Assembly (NCBI RefSeq): GCF_030317205.1
Contig: NZ_JASZYB010000004.1
Span: 186,001 to 250,000, forward strand
Direction of reading: 5' to 3'
Origin: Variovorax sp. J2L1-78
Lineage (GTDB): Bacteria; Pseudomonadota; Gammaproteobacteria; Burkholderiales; Burkholderiaceae_C
DNA length: 64,000 nucleotides
Each line of letters begins with the position of its first letter. Position 1 is the first letter of the stretch. The position numbers were made by a program, and so were the translations under genes. The notes below the pieces were generated by a model. The model was given only the letters and a program-made list of their open reading frames with translations, had not been told where the DNA came from and did not search any database. Below are positions 25,798-42,400 of the stretch, in pieces.

Positions 25798-27015
25798 ATG
25801 CTGTACCGGGCCTACCAAAACCAGAGCGATCTGATGTCGCCGCTGCGGCTCGCAGCGCAGTTCATGGGCCAGGCCATGTGGGTCGGCGCCGGCCCCGACA
25901 GCGCGAGCCGCAAGATGGCGGCGGCCTTCGAGGTCTTCTCGCGCCTGCGGCTCACCCACACCCGGCCGGCCTACGGCATCGACGAGGTGCTGGTCGACGG
26001 CGAACCGGTGGCGGTGCACGAGGAGGTGACGCTGGTCGCGCCCTTCGGCACCCTGCTCCATTTCCGCAAGGACACCAAGGCGGTGCATCCGCCCGTGCTC
26101 CTGGCGGCACCGTTGTCGGGCCATTTCGCCACGCTGCTGCGCGAAACGGTGCGCACGCTGCTGCGCGACCACGATGTCTACCTGACCGACTGGCACAACG
26201 CCCGCGACGTGCCGCTGCGCCATGGCGGCTTCAGCCTGGACGACTACACGGCCCAGCTGATCGCCTTCCTCGAAGCCATCGGTCCCGGCGCCCACCTGGT
26301 CGCGGTCTGCCAGCCTTGCGTGGCCGCCCTGGCCGCCACCGCGCTCATGGCGGAGGACGACAACCCCGCCGCCCCGAAGAGCCTGACGCTGATGGCCGGG
26401 CCGGTCGACTGCCGGGTCAACCCCAGCGGCGTGAACACCCTCGCCACCAGCAAGCCGATCGAGTGGTTCCGCAAGAACCTCATCAGCCATGTGCCCTTCC
26501 CGCATGCCGGGATGATGCGGCGGGTGTACCCCGGCTTCCTGCAGCTCACGGCCTTCATGAGCATGAATCCGGAGCGGCACAAGGAACAGTTCAAGAAGCT
26601 GTACGAGCACATCGTCAACGGCGAAACCGACAAGGCCGACACGATCCGGAATTTCTACGACGAGTACCTGGCCGTGAACGACCTGCCGGCCGAGTTCTAC
26701 CTGGAGACCGTCGAGCGGGTCTTCCAGACCTACGACCTGCCGCGCGGCGAACTCACGGTGCACGGCCGCAAGGTGAACCCGGCCGCCATCCGCAAGACCG
26801 CGCTGATGACGGTCGAGGGCGAGCGCGACGACATCTGCTCGGTGGGCCAGACGGTCGCGGCGCAGGACCTCTGCACCAGCATCCGCCCCTACCTCAAGAC
26901 CCACCACCTGCAGGCCGGCGTGGGCCACTACGGCGTGTTCAGCGGCAGCAAGTGGAACGCACAGATCTACCCGCGGGTGCGCGAGGCGATCCACGCCGCG
27001 GCCGAGTTGGCCTGA
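25798..27015 (+). CDS. phaZ: Intracellular polyhydroxyalkanoate depolymerase
   Basis: A 405-residue enzyme that breaks down stored polyhydroxybutyrate granules inside the cell. The nucleophile elbow is VAVCQPCVAAL, with catalytic cysteine around residue 171 in place of serine, as in PhaZ of Cupriavidus. It starts MLYRAYQNQSDLMSPLR, typical of the family, which fixes the ATG at 25798 over longer in-frame starts. Segments DVYLTDWHNARDVPL and VEGERDDICSVGQT (catalytic aspartate region) also match. It is a free-standing gene between the divergent GST gene and glgB, so carbon-storage breakdown genes lie side by side here. Confidence 0.93.
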   Translation: MLYRAYQNQSDLMSPLRLAAQFMGQAMWVGAGPDSASRKMAAAFEVFSRLRLTHTRPAYGIDEVLVDGEPVAVHEEVTLVAPFGTLLHFRKDTKAVHPPVLLAAPLSGHFATLLRETVRTLLRDHDVYLTDWHNARDVPLRHGGFSLDDYTAQLIAFLEAIGPGAHLVAVCQPCVAALAATALMAEDDNPAAPKSLTLMAGPVDCRVNPSGVNTLATSKPIEWFRKNLISHVPFPHAGMMRRVYPGFLQLTAFMSMNPERHKEQFKKLYEHIVNGETDKADTIRNFYDEYLAVNDLPAEFYLETVERVFQTYDLPRGELTVHGRKVNPAAIRKTALMTVEGERDDICSVGQTVAAQDLCTSIRPYLKTHHLQAGVGHYGVFSGSKWNAQIYPRVREAIHAAAELA

Positions 27016-27172
27016 CCGCGCGCCGGCACGCCCGATTCAAGCCCGACATAGCTCCTGTCCGACAGCACGAAGGGCGCTCGGCGGCCCGCAATGTCAGAGG
27101 CGTGGCGTAGGCTAAAGGCTTCAAGCCCGCAGTCGAAGCGGCCGGACCATCCGGCGCAAAAGGAACGCACCC

Positions 27173-29065
27173 GTGCATATCGAACACCCTCGCCTCAGCG
27201 AGCATGACGTCTGGCTTTTCCGCGAAGGCACGCACGCGAAACTGCACGACACGATGGGCTGCCACCTCCAGCCCGGCGGCGGCGCCAGCTTCGCGGTGTG
27301 GGCGCCCAATGCCCAGGCGGTCTCGGTGATCGCCGACTGGAACGGCTGGGACGACAGCGCGATGCGGCTCGAGCCGCGCCCGGACGGCAGCGGCGTGTGG
27401 GAAGGCTTCGACCCGGACGCCGTGCGCGGCGCCGTCTACAAGTACCGCATCTTCTCCGCCGCGAACGGCAACGTGCTGGAAAAGGCTGACCCCTTCGCCT
27501 TCTACGCCGAACCGCCGCCGGCCACCGGCTCGCGCGTCTGGTCGCTCGAGCACACCTGGAACGACGACGCCTGGATGGCCGCGCGCGGCCCGAAGAACGC
27601 CCTCGACGCGCCGATGTCGACCTACGAACTGCACGCCGGCTCCTGGCAACGGCAGGACGGCCAGATGCTGGGCTGGCGCGAGCTGGGCGAACGGCTGGCC
27701 GGCTACCTGGTCGACATGGGCTTCACCCACGTCGAGCTGATGCCGGTGACCGAGCACCCGTTCTACGGCTCCTGGGGCTACCAGACCACCGGCTACTTCG
27801 CGCCGACCTCGCGCTACGGCACGCCGCAGGACTTCATGGCCTTCGTCGACCACATGCACCAGCGCGGCATCGGCGTGCTGCTCGACTGGGTGCCTTCGCA
27901 CTTCCCGACCGATGCCCACGGCCTGGCCTTCTTCGACGGTACGCATCTCTACGAGCACGCTGACCCGCGCCAGGGCTTTCATCCGGAGTGGAACTCGAGC
28001 ATCTTCAACTACGGCCGCAACGAGGTCCGCAGCTTCTTGATCTCCTCGGCGCTGTTCTGGCTGGAGCACTACCACCTCGACGGCCTGCGCGTGGACGCCG
28101 TGGCGTCGATGCTCTACCTCGACTACGCGCGCCAACCCGGCGAATGGATCCCCAACGTGCACGGCGGCCGCGAGAACCTCGAGGCGATCGGCTTCCTGCG
28201 CGACCTCAACCGTGCGGTCTACCGCGAGCACCCGGACACCGTGTCGGTCGCCGAGGAATCGACCGCCTGGCCGATGGTCTCGCGGCCCACCGACATGGGT
28301 GGGCTGGGCTTCGGCATGAAGTGGAACATGGGGTGGATGCACGACACGCTGTCGTACTTCGCGAAGGACCCGGTGCACCGCCGGCACCACCACCACCAGC
28401 TGACCTTTTCGCTGGTCTACGCTTTCAACGAGAACTTCGTGCTGCCGCTCTCGCATGACGAGGTGGTGCACGGCAAGGGCTCGCTCATCAACAAGATGCC
28501 CGGCGACGCCTGGCAGCAGTTCGCCAACCTGCGCGCGCTGTTCGGCCTGATGTGGACGCACCCGGGTAAGAAGCTGCTCTTCATGGGCGGCGAGTTCGGC
28601 CAGCGCCGGGAATGGACGCACGACGGCGAACTGGAATGGTGGGTCACCGGCCAGGAAGGCCACGGCGGGCTGCAGCACTTCGTGCGCGAACTCAACCGCG
28701 TCTACAAGGCCGAGCCGGCGTTGTACGAAGTGGACTTCTCGCCCGACGGCTTCGAGTGGGTCGAGGCCGACGACGCGCAGAACAGCGTTTTCGCCTTCCT
28801 GCGCAAGGCGCGCAACGGCGACCCGGTGCTGGTGGTGTGCAACCTCACACCGCTGCCCCGCACGAACTACCGCCTCGGCGTGCCGCTGCCCGGCCTGTGG
28901 CGCGAACTGCTCAACAGCGACGCGCGCGACTACGGCGGCGCCGGCTGGGGCAACATGGGCACGGTCGAGTCCGCGCCGCTGCCCGCCCAGGGACGGCCGC
29001 ATTCGCTGACGCTGACGCTGCCCCCTCTTTCCACCCTGATCCTGAAGCTTGAGACCCATGCCTAA
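27173..29065 (+). CDS. glgB: 1,4-alpha-glucan branching enzyme
   Basis: A 630-residue GH13 enzyme that moves alpha-1,4 segments to alpha-1,6 positions. An N-terminal CBM48 domain (ASFAVWAPNAQAVSVIADWNGWD) leads to the (beta/alpha)8 barrel with DWVPSHF, catalytic Asp308 in GLRVDAVASMLYLDY, Glu361 in SVAEESTAWP and LPLSHDEVVHGKGSL. It lacks the extra N-terminal domain of the 728-residue E. coli enzyme. The GTG start follows AAAGGA. It opens the cluster and acts on the chains GlgE makes. Its stop overlaps the glgE start by 8 bases. Confidence 0.95.
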   Translation: MHIEHPRLSEHDVWLFREGTHAKLHDTMGCHLQPGGGASFAVWAPNAQAVSVIADWNGWDDSAMRLEPRPDGSGVWEGFDPDAVRGAVYKYRIFSAANGNVLEKADPFAFYAEPPPATGSRVWSLEHTWNDDAWMAARGPKNALDAPMSTYELHAGSWQRQDGQMLGWRELGERLAGYLVDMGFTHVELMPVTEHPFYGSWGYQTTGYFAPTSRYGTPQDFMAFVDHMHQRGIGVLLDWVPSHFPTDAHGLAFFDGTHLYEHADPRQGFHPEWNSSIFNYGRNEVRSFLISSALFWLEHYHLDGLRVDAVASMLYLDYARQPGEWIPNVHGGRENLEAIGFLRDLNRAVYREHPDTVSVAEESTAWPMVSRPTDMGGLGFGMKWNMGWMHDTLSYFAKDPVHRRHHHHQLTFSLVYAFNENFVLPLSHDEVVHGKGSLINKMPGDAWQQFANLRALFGLMWTHPGKKLLFMGGEFGQRREWTHDGELEWWVTGQEGHGGLQHFVRELNRVYKAEPALYEVDFSPDGFEWVEADDAQNSVFAFLRKARNGDPVLVVCNLTPLPRTNYRLGVPLPGLWRELLNSDARDYGGAGWGNMGTVESAPLPAQGRPHSLTLTLPPLSTLILKLETHA

Positions 29066-31232
29066 GAGCCCATCGAAGAGCACAGCGCCCCCCCCGTCGA
29101 CGCCGGCAGCGAAGACCTCCAAGGCCGCACGCACGCCCCGCGAGAACATCACGCCCACCATCCCCGCCATCCCCGCCACGCCAGCCATCCCCGAGACGCA
29201 GACCGCCGCGCTGATCGCGCATCCGCACAGCCTGCCCAAGGAAGGCCGCATCCGCGCGGTGATCGATGCCGTGCTGCCCAACGTCGACGGTGGCCGCTTC
29301 GCGGTCAAGCGCATCGCCGGGGAGCCCTTCGAGGTCACCGCGCACTGCATCACCGATGGCCACGATGTGCTGCGCGCGATGATCCAGTGGTGGCGCGAGG
29401 GTGACACCACGGTGCACGAGACGCCGCTCGCGCTGGTCAACAACGATGTATGGACCGGCAGCTTCACCCCGCCGGTGCCGGGCCGTTACATCTATTCGGT
29501 GCTGGCCTGGGTCGACGGCTTCGCGTCGTGGCGCCATGAGCTGACACGCCGCGTGGACGACGCCGACATCCGCATCGCCGCGAAGGTCGGTGCGACCGAG
29601 GTTGCCGCCGCCGCCCAGCGCGCGCAGGGCAACGACGCCGCCACGCTCGCGCGCCTGGCGGCCGAGCTCGGCCGCGCGGCCGACGACGACACCATCACCG
29701 GCACGGCCCTCAAGGCGCTGGCACTGGACGAGAAGCTGGAAGCCCTGGCCTCGCTCTACCCGGACCGCCGCTTCGAGGCCCGCTACGGCGCCGAACTGTC
29801 GCTGGTGGCCGACCGCGAACGCGCACGCTTTAGCAGCTGGTACGAACTCTTTCCGCGCTCTGCCGGCACCGTGCCCGGCCAGCACGGCACGTTCAAGGAC
29901 GTGGAAGCACGCCTGCCCGCGATCCAGAAGATGGGCTTCGACGTGCTGTACTTCCCGCCGATCCATCCGATCGGACGCGTCGACCGCAAGGGCAAGAACA
30001 ACGTGCTCGTCACCGAGCCGGACGACGTCGGCAGCCCGTGGGCCATCGGCGCAGAGGAAGGCGGCCACAAGTCCATCCTGCCCGCGCTGGGCACGCCCGA
30101 GGACTTCCGCCATCTGATCGCCGAAGCCGGCAAGCACGGCCTGGAGATCGCGATGGACATCGCGTTCCAGTGCGCGCCCGACCACCCTTACGTCAAGGCG
30201 CACCCGGGCTGGTTCCGCTGGCGGCCGGACGGCACGGTGCAGTACGCCGAGAACCCGCCCAAGAAGTACCAGGACATCTACCCCTTCAACTTCGAGTGCG
30301 ACGACTGGCAAGGGCTGTGGACCGAACTCAAGAGCGTGTTCGATCACTGGATCGCCGAGGGCGTGACGATCTTCCGCGTCGACAACCCGCACACCAAGGC
30401 CTTCCCGTTCTGGGAGTGGTGCATCACGGAGATCAAGCGCGAGCACCCCGAGGTGCTCTTCCTGGCCGAAGCCTTCACGCGCCCGAAGGTGATGCACCGG
30501 CTGGCCAAGCTGGGCTTTTCGCAGTCGTACACCTACTTCACCTGGCGCAACACGAAGCAGGAGCTGACCGAGTACTTCACCGAGCTGTCGCAGGGCCCCG
30601 GGTACGACTACTTCCGCCCCAACGTGTGGCCCAACACGCCGGACATCCTGCACGAGCAACTGCAGAGCGGCGAGGCGCCGATGTTCCGGCTGCGGCTGAC
30701 GCTGGCCGCCACGCTGGCCGCCAGCTACGGCATCTACGGCCCGGCCTACGAGTTGCTCGAGCACAAGCCGCGCCACGCGGGCAGCGAGGAGTACCTCGAC
30801 TCCGAGAAGTACCAGCTGCGCACCTGGCCGAACGACATGCCGCACAGCCTGGCACCCTTCATCGCGCGCATCAACCGCATCCGTCGCGACAACCCCGCGC
30901 TGCAGAGCAACGCGGCGCTGCGCTTCCTGCCGGTCGAGAACGACCAGCTGCTCGCGTACGTGAAGGCGTCGGACGACGGCAGCAACGTGGTCGTCACGGT
31001 TGTCAACCTGGACCCGCACAACGCGCAGTCCGGCTGGATCGGCCTCACGCCCGAATCCATCGGCGTGCCTGCCGGCCAGTCCTTCCAGGTGCACGACCTG
31101 CTGAGCGATCAGCGCTTCCTGTGGCAAGGCGAGTGGCATTACGTGATGCTGGAACCACAGAGCACGCCGGCCCATGTGTTGCGGGTGCGCCGACGCACCC
31201 GCGACGAGAACGACTTCGAATACTTCCTGTGA
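29058..31232 (+). CDS. glgE: Alpha-1,4-glucan:maltose-1-phosphate maltosyltransferase
   Basis: A 724-residue GH13_3 enzyme that extends alpha-1,4-glucan with maltose from maltose-1-phosphate, releasing phosphate. The N-terminal ~55 residues are a Pro/Ala/Thr/Ser/Lys-rich tail (with a TIPAIPATPAIP stretch) not found in compact GlgE proteins. Domain motifs are SSWYELFPRSAGTVPGQHGTF, FDVLYFPPIHPIGR, RKGKNNV, the nucleophile Asp442 in IFRVDNPHTKAF and the acid Glu471 in LFLAEAFTRPKV. The ATG at 29058 is preferred to an in-frame TTG at 29049. It is translationally coupled to glgB; the next gene supplies its substrate. Confidence 0.95.
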   Translation: MPKSPSKSTAPPPSTPAAKTSKAARTPRENITPTIPAIPATPAIPETQTAALIAHPHSLPKEGRIRAVIDAVLPNVDGGRFAVKRIAGEPFEVTAHCITDGHDVLRAMIQWWREGDTTVHETPLALVNNDVWTGSFTPPVPGRYIYSVLAWVDGFASWRHELTRRVDDADIRIAAKVGATEVAAAAQRAQGNDAATLARLAAELGRAADDDTITGTALKALALDEKLEALASLYPDRRFEARYGAELSLVADRERARFSSWYELFPRSAGTVPGQHGTFKDVEARLPAIQKMGFDVLYFPPIHPIGRVDRKGKNNVLVTEPDDVGSPWAIGAEEGGHKSILPALGTPEDFRHLIAEAGKHGLEIAMDIAFQCAPDHPYVKAHPGWFRWRPDGTVQYAENPPKKYQDIYPFNFECDDWQGLWTELKSVFDHWIAEGVTIFRVDNPHTKAFPFWEWCITEIKREHPEVLFLAEAFTRPKVMHRLAKLGFSQSYTYFTWRNTKQELTEYFTELSQGPGYDYFRPNVWPNTPDILHEQLQSGEAPMFRLRLTLAATLAASYGIYGPAYELLEHKPRHAGSEEYLDSEKYQLRTWPNDMPHSLAPFIARINRIRRDNPALQSNAALRFLPVENDQLLAYVKASDDGSNVVVTVVNLDPHNAQSGWIGLTPESIGVPAGQSFQVHDLLSDQRFLWQGEWHYVMLEPQSTPAHVLRVRRRTRDENDFEYFL

Positions 31233-31254
31233 AAAGAAGAGAGGCCCCGTGGTC

Positions 31255-34626
<3,372 letters not shown>

Positions 34627-34667
34627 ACGACTGAATCACCGCGACACCCGGCACCCGGAGAGACACC

Positions 34668-35375
34668 ATGGACAATTTCGGCATCCACCTCGAGCCCGCA
34701 CGGGCCATCCTGTTCCAGATCGGCGCCTTCCTGCCACGGCTGCTGATCGCGGTCGTGGTGGTCATCGCGGGCTGGCTGCTCGCCAAGGTGGCGCGCTTCG
34801 CCGTCGTGAAGGCGATGCGCGCCATCAACTTCCCCGTGCTCACCGAGCGCTCGGGCCTGGACGGCTTCCTGCGCCAGGGGGGCATGACCGGCGACACCAC
34901 CACGATCTTCGGCGTGCTGGTGTACTGGCTCGTCATCCTGGCGGCGCTGCTCATCGCCTTCAACGGCCTGGGCCTGACCTACATCACCGACCTGCTCGGC
35001 CGCGTGGTGTGGTTCGTGCCCAATGTGTTCGTGGCGCTCTTGGTGCTGGCCTTCGGTGCCTACTTCGCGCGCTTCATCGGCGACACGGTCACGACCTACT
35101 GCCGCAACGTCAAGATGCAGGACGCGCTGCTGCTGGGCAAGCTGGCCCAGTACGCGGTGATGGCCTTCGTGGTGCTGATCGCGCTCGACCAGATCAAGGT
35201 CGGCGGCGACATCATCCGCGAGAGCTTCCTGATCCTGCTGGGCGGCGTGGTCTTCGCCATCGCGCTGGCCTTCGGCCTCGGTGGCAAGGACTGGGCGGCC
35301 GAGCGCATCGAGGAGTGGTGGCCGCGCCGCGGCCGCTCGCTCAAGGAACGCGAGGAGAGCGACCGGCTGCCCTGA
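34668..35375 (+). CDS. Conserved TM-helix membrane protein (MscS-related pore fragment)
   Basis: A 235-residue inner-membrane protein with about five hydrophobic segments, containing two copies of the 'conserved TM helix' repeat (LLIAVVVVIAGWLLAKVARFAVVKAMRAINF and VFVALLVLAFGAYFARFIGDTV). It lacks the beta-domain of MscS, so a full channel is not evident; related proteins are called mechanosensitive ion channel family. It sits in the same direction inside the trehalose-glucan cluster, 42 bases after treS-mak and 91 before glgX. A role in osmotic response is an inference from that placing. Confidence 0.75.
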   Translation: MDNFGIHLEPARAILFQIGAFLPRLLIAVVVVIAGWLLAKVARFAVVKAMRAINFPVLTERSGLDGFLRQGGMTGDTTTIFGVLVYWLVILAALLIAFNGLGLTYITDLLGRVVWFVPNVFVALLVLAFGAYFARFIGDTVTTYCRNVKMQDALLLGKLAQYAVMAFVVLIALDQIKVGGDIIRESFLILLGGVVFAIALAFGLGGKDWAAERIEEWWPRRGRSLKEREESDRLP

Positions 35376-35466
35376 TCGGGCAACCGGGCCTCCACCGGTT
35401 CCGTGGCACGCGGCTTGCCTCGCCTTCGGGCACGTTCCCCCACCTTCGCCGACGCGCACTGCTGCC

Positions 35467-37601
<2,135 letters not shown>

Positions 37602-37605
<4 letters not shown>

Positions 37606-39446
37606 AACGTGCCCACACCATGCCTTTCGGCGCCAGCCTGCTCGACGGCGGCGGCGTGCTCTTTCGCTACTGGGCGCCCGGCCTCGCGCGCATCGAACTC
37701 GAGCGTGAAGGTGCCGAGGGTGCTCTCCCGATGCTGCCCTACGCCGACGGCTGGCACCACCTCGAGGTGCCCGAAGCCGCGGCCGGCGACCGCTACCGCT
37801 TCAAGCTGCCCGACGGCCTGCACGTGCCCGACCCGGCCTCGCGCCGCAACCCGGACGACGTGCATGGCGCCAGCGAGGTGGTCGACCCGCGCAGCTACCA
37901 CTGGCACGACGTGGAATGGCACGGCCGGCCCTGGCACGAGGCCGTGATCTACGAGCTGCACATCGGCACCTTCACGCCCGAAGGCACCTTCGCCGCGGCG
38001 AAGGCCCGGCTGGCCGAGCTCGCCGAGCTCGGTTTCACCGTGATCGAAGTGATGCCGGTGGCCGACTTCCCCGGCCGGCGCGGCTGGGGCTACGACGGCG
38101 TGCTGCTGTTCGCGCCCGACGCGGTCTACGGCACGCCTGACGAGCTCAAGGCTTTCGTCGATGCCGCGCATGCACTCGGGCTGATGGTGCTGCTCGACGT
38201 CGTCTACAACCACTTCGGCCCGGAAGGCAACTACCTGCACGCCGGCAGCCCGGCCTTCTTCAACCCGGCGCACCAGACGCCCTGGGGCGCGGCCATCAAC
38301 TACGACGGTGAACTGGCGCGCACGGTGCGCGACTTCTTCGTGCACAACGCGCTGTACTGGGTGGAGGAGTTCCGCTTCGACGGCCTGCGCATGGACGCGG
38401 TGCACGCGATCCGCGACGACTCCGACACCGACATCGTGCAGGAGATCTGTGCCGCCCTGCGCGACGGCCCGGGCCGCGAGCGCCAGATCCACGTCGTGCT
38501 GGAGAACGACGCCAACGGCTCGCACTACCTCGAGCGCGATGCCGACAACCGCCCGACCTGCGCCACCGCGCAGTGGAACGACGACCTGCACCATGCGGCG
38601 CACGTGCTCGTCACCGGCGAACGCGACGGCTACTACGCCGACTATGCGGACGATGCCGTCGACAGCTTCGGCGTGGCGCTGGCGCAGGGCTTCGTCTACC
38701 AGGGCCAGCCCTCGCCCTTCCGCAACGGTGAGCACCGTGGGGAGCCGAGTGCGCACCTGCCGCTGGCGGCCTTCGTGTCTTTCCTGCAAACCCACGACCA
38801 GGTCGGCAACCGGGCCTTCGGCGACCGCATCTCGGCGCTGGCCGACCCGGTGCTGCTGCGCGCGGCCTACGCCTGCCTGCTGCTGTCGCCACATGCGCCG
38901 ATGCTGTTCATGGGCGAGGAATACGGGGCGTCGACGCCCTTCCTCTACTTCTGCGACTTCGGCCCTGAGTTGGCCGCTGCCGTGTCGGAAGGCCGGCGCG
39001 CCGAGTTCGGCGGCTTCGCCGCCTTCAAGGACGAGGCCGCTCGTGAGCGCATCCCCGACCCGAACGCCGAATCGACCTTCCTCGCCTCGAAGCTGCGTTG
39101 GGAAGAGCGCGCCGACGGTGCCCATGCCGAACTGCTGTCGCATGTGCGCGACCTGCTCGCGCTGCGCCGCGAACGGCTGATGCCGCGCCTGGCCGCACAC
39201 CGAACCGGCGGGCAGCACTGGCGCGAAGGTGAAGCGCTGCGCGTGCGCTGGGAAGTCGGCGGCGCCGCGCCCGGCCGCTTCGCGCAACTGAACCTGCTGG
39301 CCCACTTCGGCACGACGACCATCGACGCACCGCCGCTGGCGGGCGACCTGCTCTACACATCGGCCACCGACCGCGACGCCGGCCCGACCTGGCGGCTTGC
39401 GCCCGGCGCCGTCTGCCTGACCCTCGAGGAGAACCCGCTTGCTTGA
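37602..39446 (+). CDS. treZ: Malto-oligosyltrehalose trehalohydrolase
   Basis: A 614-residue GH13_10 enzyme that releases trehalose from malto-oligosyltrehalose made by TreY. The N-terminal domain has GVLFRYWAPGLARIELE. Barrel motifs are YELHIGTFTPEGTFAAAKARL, VVYNHFGPEGNYL, nucleophile Asp265 in GLRMDAVHAIRDD, acid Glu301 in HVVLENDANGS and FLQTHDQVGNRAFGDR. Its start overlaps the glgX stop and its end overlaps the malQ-treY start by 8 bases, so GlgX, TreZ and MalQ-TreY are translationally linked. Confidence 0.95.
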
Positions 39447-42400
39447 CGCACCCCACGGCGAACACGAGGCGCTGCAGCGCCTGTGCGCCCACTTCGGCAT
39501 CGCGACCGACTACCACGACATCTTCGGCCACCGCCATGTGATCGCACCGGCCAACCTGGTCACGCTGCTCGAGAGCTTCGGCGTCGACCCGCATGCGCTG
39601 CCGCACGAGAGCCTGGAACAGGTCGACGCGGCGCACTGGCAGGGAACGCTGCCGCCCGCGGTTGCGGTCGACGCCGGGCGTGAGCAGTGGCAGCTCACGC
39701 TGCGGCTGCCAGCCGCACAGCCGGAGATCGGCTGGACGCTGCACACCGAAGACGGCACGCCCCACCATGGCCGCATCGACCTGCACGCGCTGCCCGAGGG
39801 CGCGCGTGGTGAACGCGACGGTGTCGTCGTATGCGAACGCCGGGTGACGCTAAGCCTGCCGCTGCCGATCGGTTACCACCGCCTGAGCCTTGAAGGCACC
39901 GTCGGCGAAACGCTGGTGCTCGCCGCGCCGCCGCACTGCTACCAGCCACCCGCCCTGCGGGGCGATGGCCGCGTGTGGGGGCCGGCAGTCCAGCTCTATG
40001 CGCTGCGTTCGGCGCGCAACTGGGGCATCGGCGACTTCAGCGACCTGACGCAGCTCGCGCAACAGGTGGCGCCACGCGGCGCCGGCATCATCGGGCTGAA
40101 CCCGCTGCATGCGCTGTTTCCGCACAACCCCGCGCATGCGAGCCCCTACAGCCCGTCGTCGCGGCTGATGCTCGACGTGCTCTACATCGACGTCGAGGCC
40201 GTCGACGAATTCCGCGACTGCGAGCCGGCCCAGCGCCTGGTGCAGTCGCCCGACTTCCAGACCCGGCTGGCCGCGCTGCGCGAAGCGCCGTTGGTCGACT
40301 ACCCCGGCGTGGCCGCGGCGAAGTTCGAGGTGCTCGAACTGCTCTACGCCCATTTCCGCGCGCAGCAGGCCAGCGGCCAGAGCGCCACGGCCGCCGCCTT
40401 CGACGACTTCCGCACGGCACGCGGCGACGCGCTGCGCCGCCACGCCACCTTCGAGGCCCTGCAGGCGCATTTCTTCGCGGCCGACGCCTCCGTGTGGGGC
40501 TGGCCGGTGTGGCCCGAGGACTACCGCGATCCGGCCTCGCCCGCGGTCGCGCGTTTCGTCGAAACGCACGCCGAGCGCGTCGGCTACTACGAGTACCTGC
40601 AATGGCAGGCGGCCCGCCAACTGCAACGCGCGAGCGACCAGTGCGCGGCGCTGGGCATGGCCGTGGGCCTCTACCTGGACCTGGCCGTGTCGGTCGACCG
40701 GGCCGGCTCCGACACCTGGTGCCAGGGCGAGCAGTTCGCGCACGGCGCGAGCGTGGGCGCACCGCCCGACGAGTTCAACCCCAACGGCCAGGGCTGGGGC
40801 CTGCCGCCGCTGCGGCCGGACAAGCTGCGTGCCGACGGCTACCGCTTCTTCATCGAGACGCTGCGCGCCAACATGCGCGGCGCCGGTGCGCTGCGCATCG
40901 ACCACGTGATGGGCCTGATGCGCCTGTTCTGGATTCCGCCGGGCAAGACGCCGCAGGACGGCGCCTATGTGCACTACCAGCTGCACGAGATGCTGGCCGT
41001 GGTCGCGATCGAGAGCGAGCGCGAACGCTGCATGGTGATCGGCGAAGACCTCGGCACGGTGGCCGACGAGATGCGTGGCGCCCTGGCGCGTTACCAGATC
41101 CTGTCGTACCGCCTGATGTACTTCGAGCGCGGCCACGACGGCGAGTTCAAGGCACCCGCCGAGTACCCACGCCATGCGCTGGTGGCCATCAGCACGCACG
41201 ACCTGGCCACGCTCACCGGCTGGTGGACCGGGCACGACCTGCGGCTGCGCCTGTCGCTCGGCCTCTTCCCCAACCAGGCCATCTTCGAGAAGCAGCTGTT
41301 CGACCGCGCACAGGAACGCGTGCGCCTGCTGCTGGCCGTGCAGCGCGCCGGCCTGCTGTCGGCCGACGCGGTGGCGCAGGCCACCGGCGCGCAGACGCTG
41401 GCGCCCGAGACCGTGGCCGCCTTCCACGCCTTCCTCGCGAGCACCGCATCGCAGGTGATGATGGTGCAGCTGGAGGACGCCATCGGCCAGGTCGAGCAGG
41501 CCAACATGCCGGGCACGACCGACGCGCACCCCAACTGGCAGCGCAAGCTCACGCTCGACCTGCAACAGCTCGCCACCGACGAGAGCACGCTGGCGCTGTT
41601 CCAGACGCTCGAGGCCGTGCGCCCGCACCCGGCGCGCGCGCCGGTGGCCCACCGCGGCATCGAGACCGTCGTGCCGCGTGCCACCTACCGCCTGCAGTTC
41701 CACAAGGACTTCACCTTCGACCACGCCATTGCCGTGCTGCCCTACCTGGAGAAGCTGGGCGTGAGCCATGTGTACTGCTCGCCCATCCAGCGCGCGCGGC
41801 CGGGCAGCATGCACGGCTACGACGTGGTGGCGCACGATGAGATCAACCCTGAGCTCGGTGGCCAGGCCGGCTTCGAGCGCTTCAGCGCCGCGCTGCGCGC
41901 GCACGGCATGGGCCAGCTGCTCGACCTCGTGCCCAACCACATGGGCGTGCTGGGCGCCGACAACGCCTGGTGGATGGACGTGCTCGAGAACGGCCCCGCG
42001 TCGCTCTACGCGCAGCACTTCGACATCGACTGGCAGCCGCTCAACGTCGAGCTGCACGGCAAGGTGCTGCTGCCGGTGCTGGGCGACCACTACGGCGACG
42101 TGCTCGACCGCGGCGAGCTGGTGCTGGCCTTCGATGCCGAGAACGGCAGCCTCGCGGTGCACTACCACGAACACCGCTTCCCGCTCGCGCCCGAGACCTA
42201 CGGCCGTGTGCTGCAGCGCGCCGAATCGCGCCTGGCCGACCCGGACCTGTCGGCCAGCCTGGCGAGCATCGCCACGTCCTTCGGCCACCTGCCGGCGCGC
42301 GAAGCCACCGATGCCGAGGCGGTGGCCGAGCGGGCGCGCGACAAGGAGCTGCTCAAGAGCCGCCTCGCGCGGCTGGTATCGCGCCAGCTCGACGTGGCAC

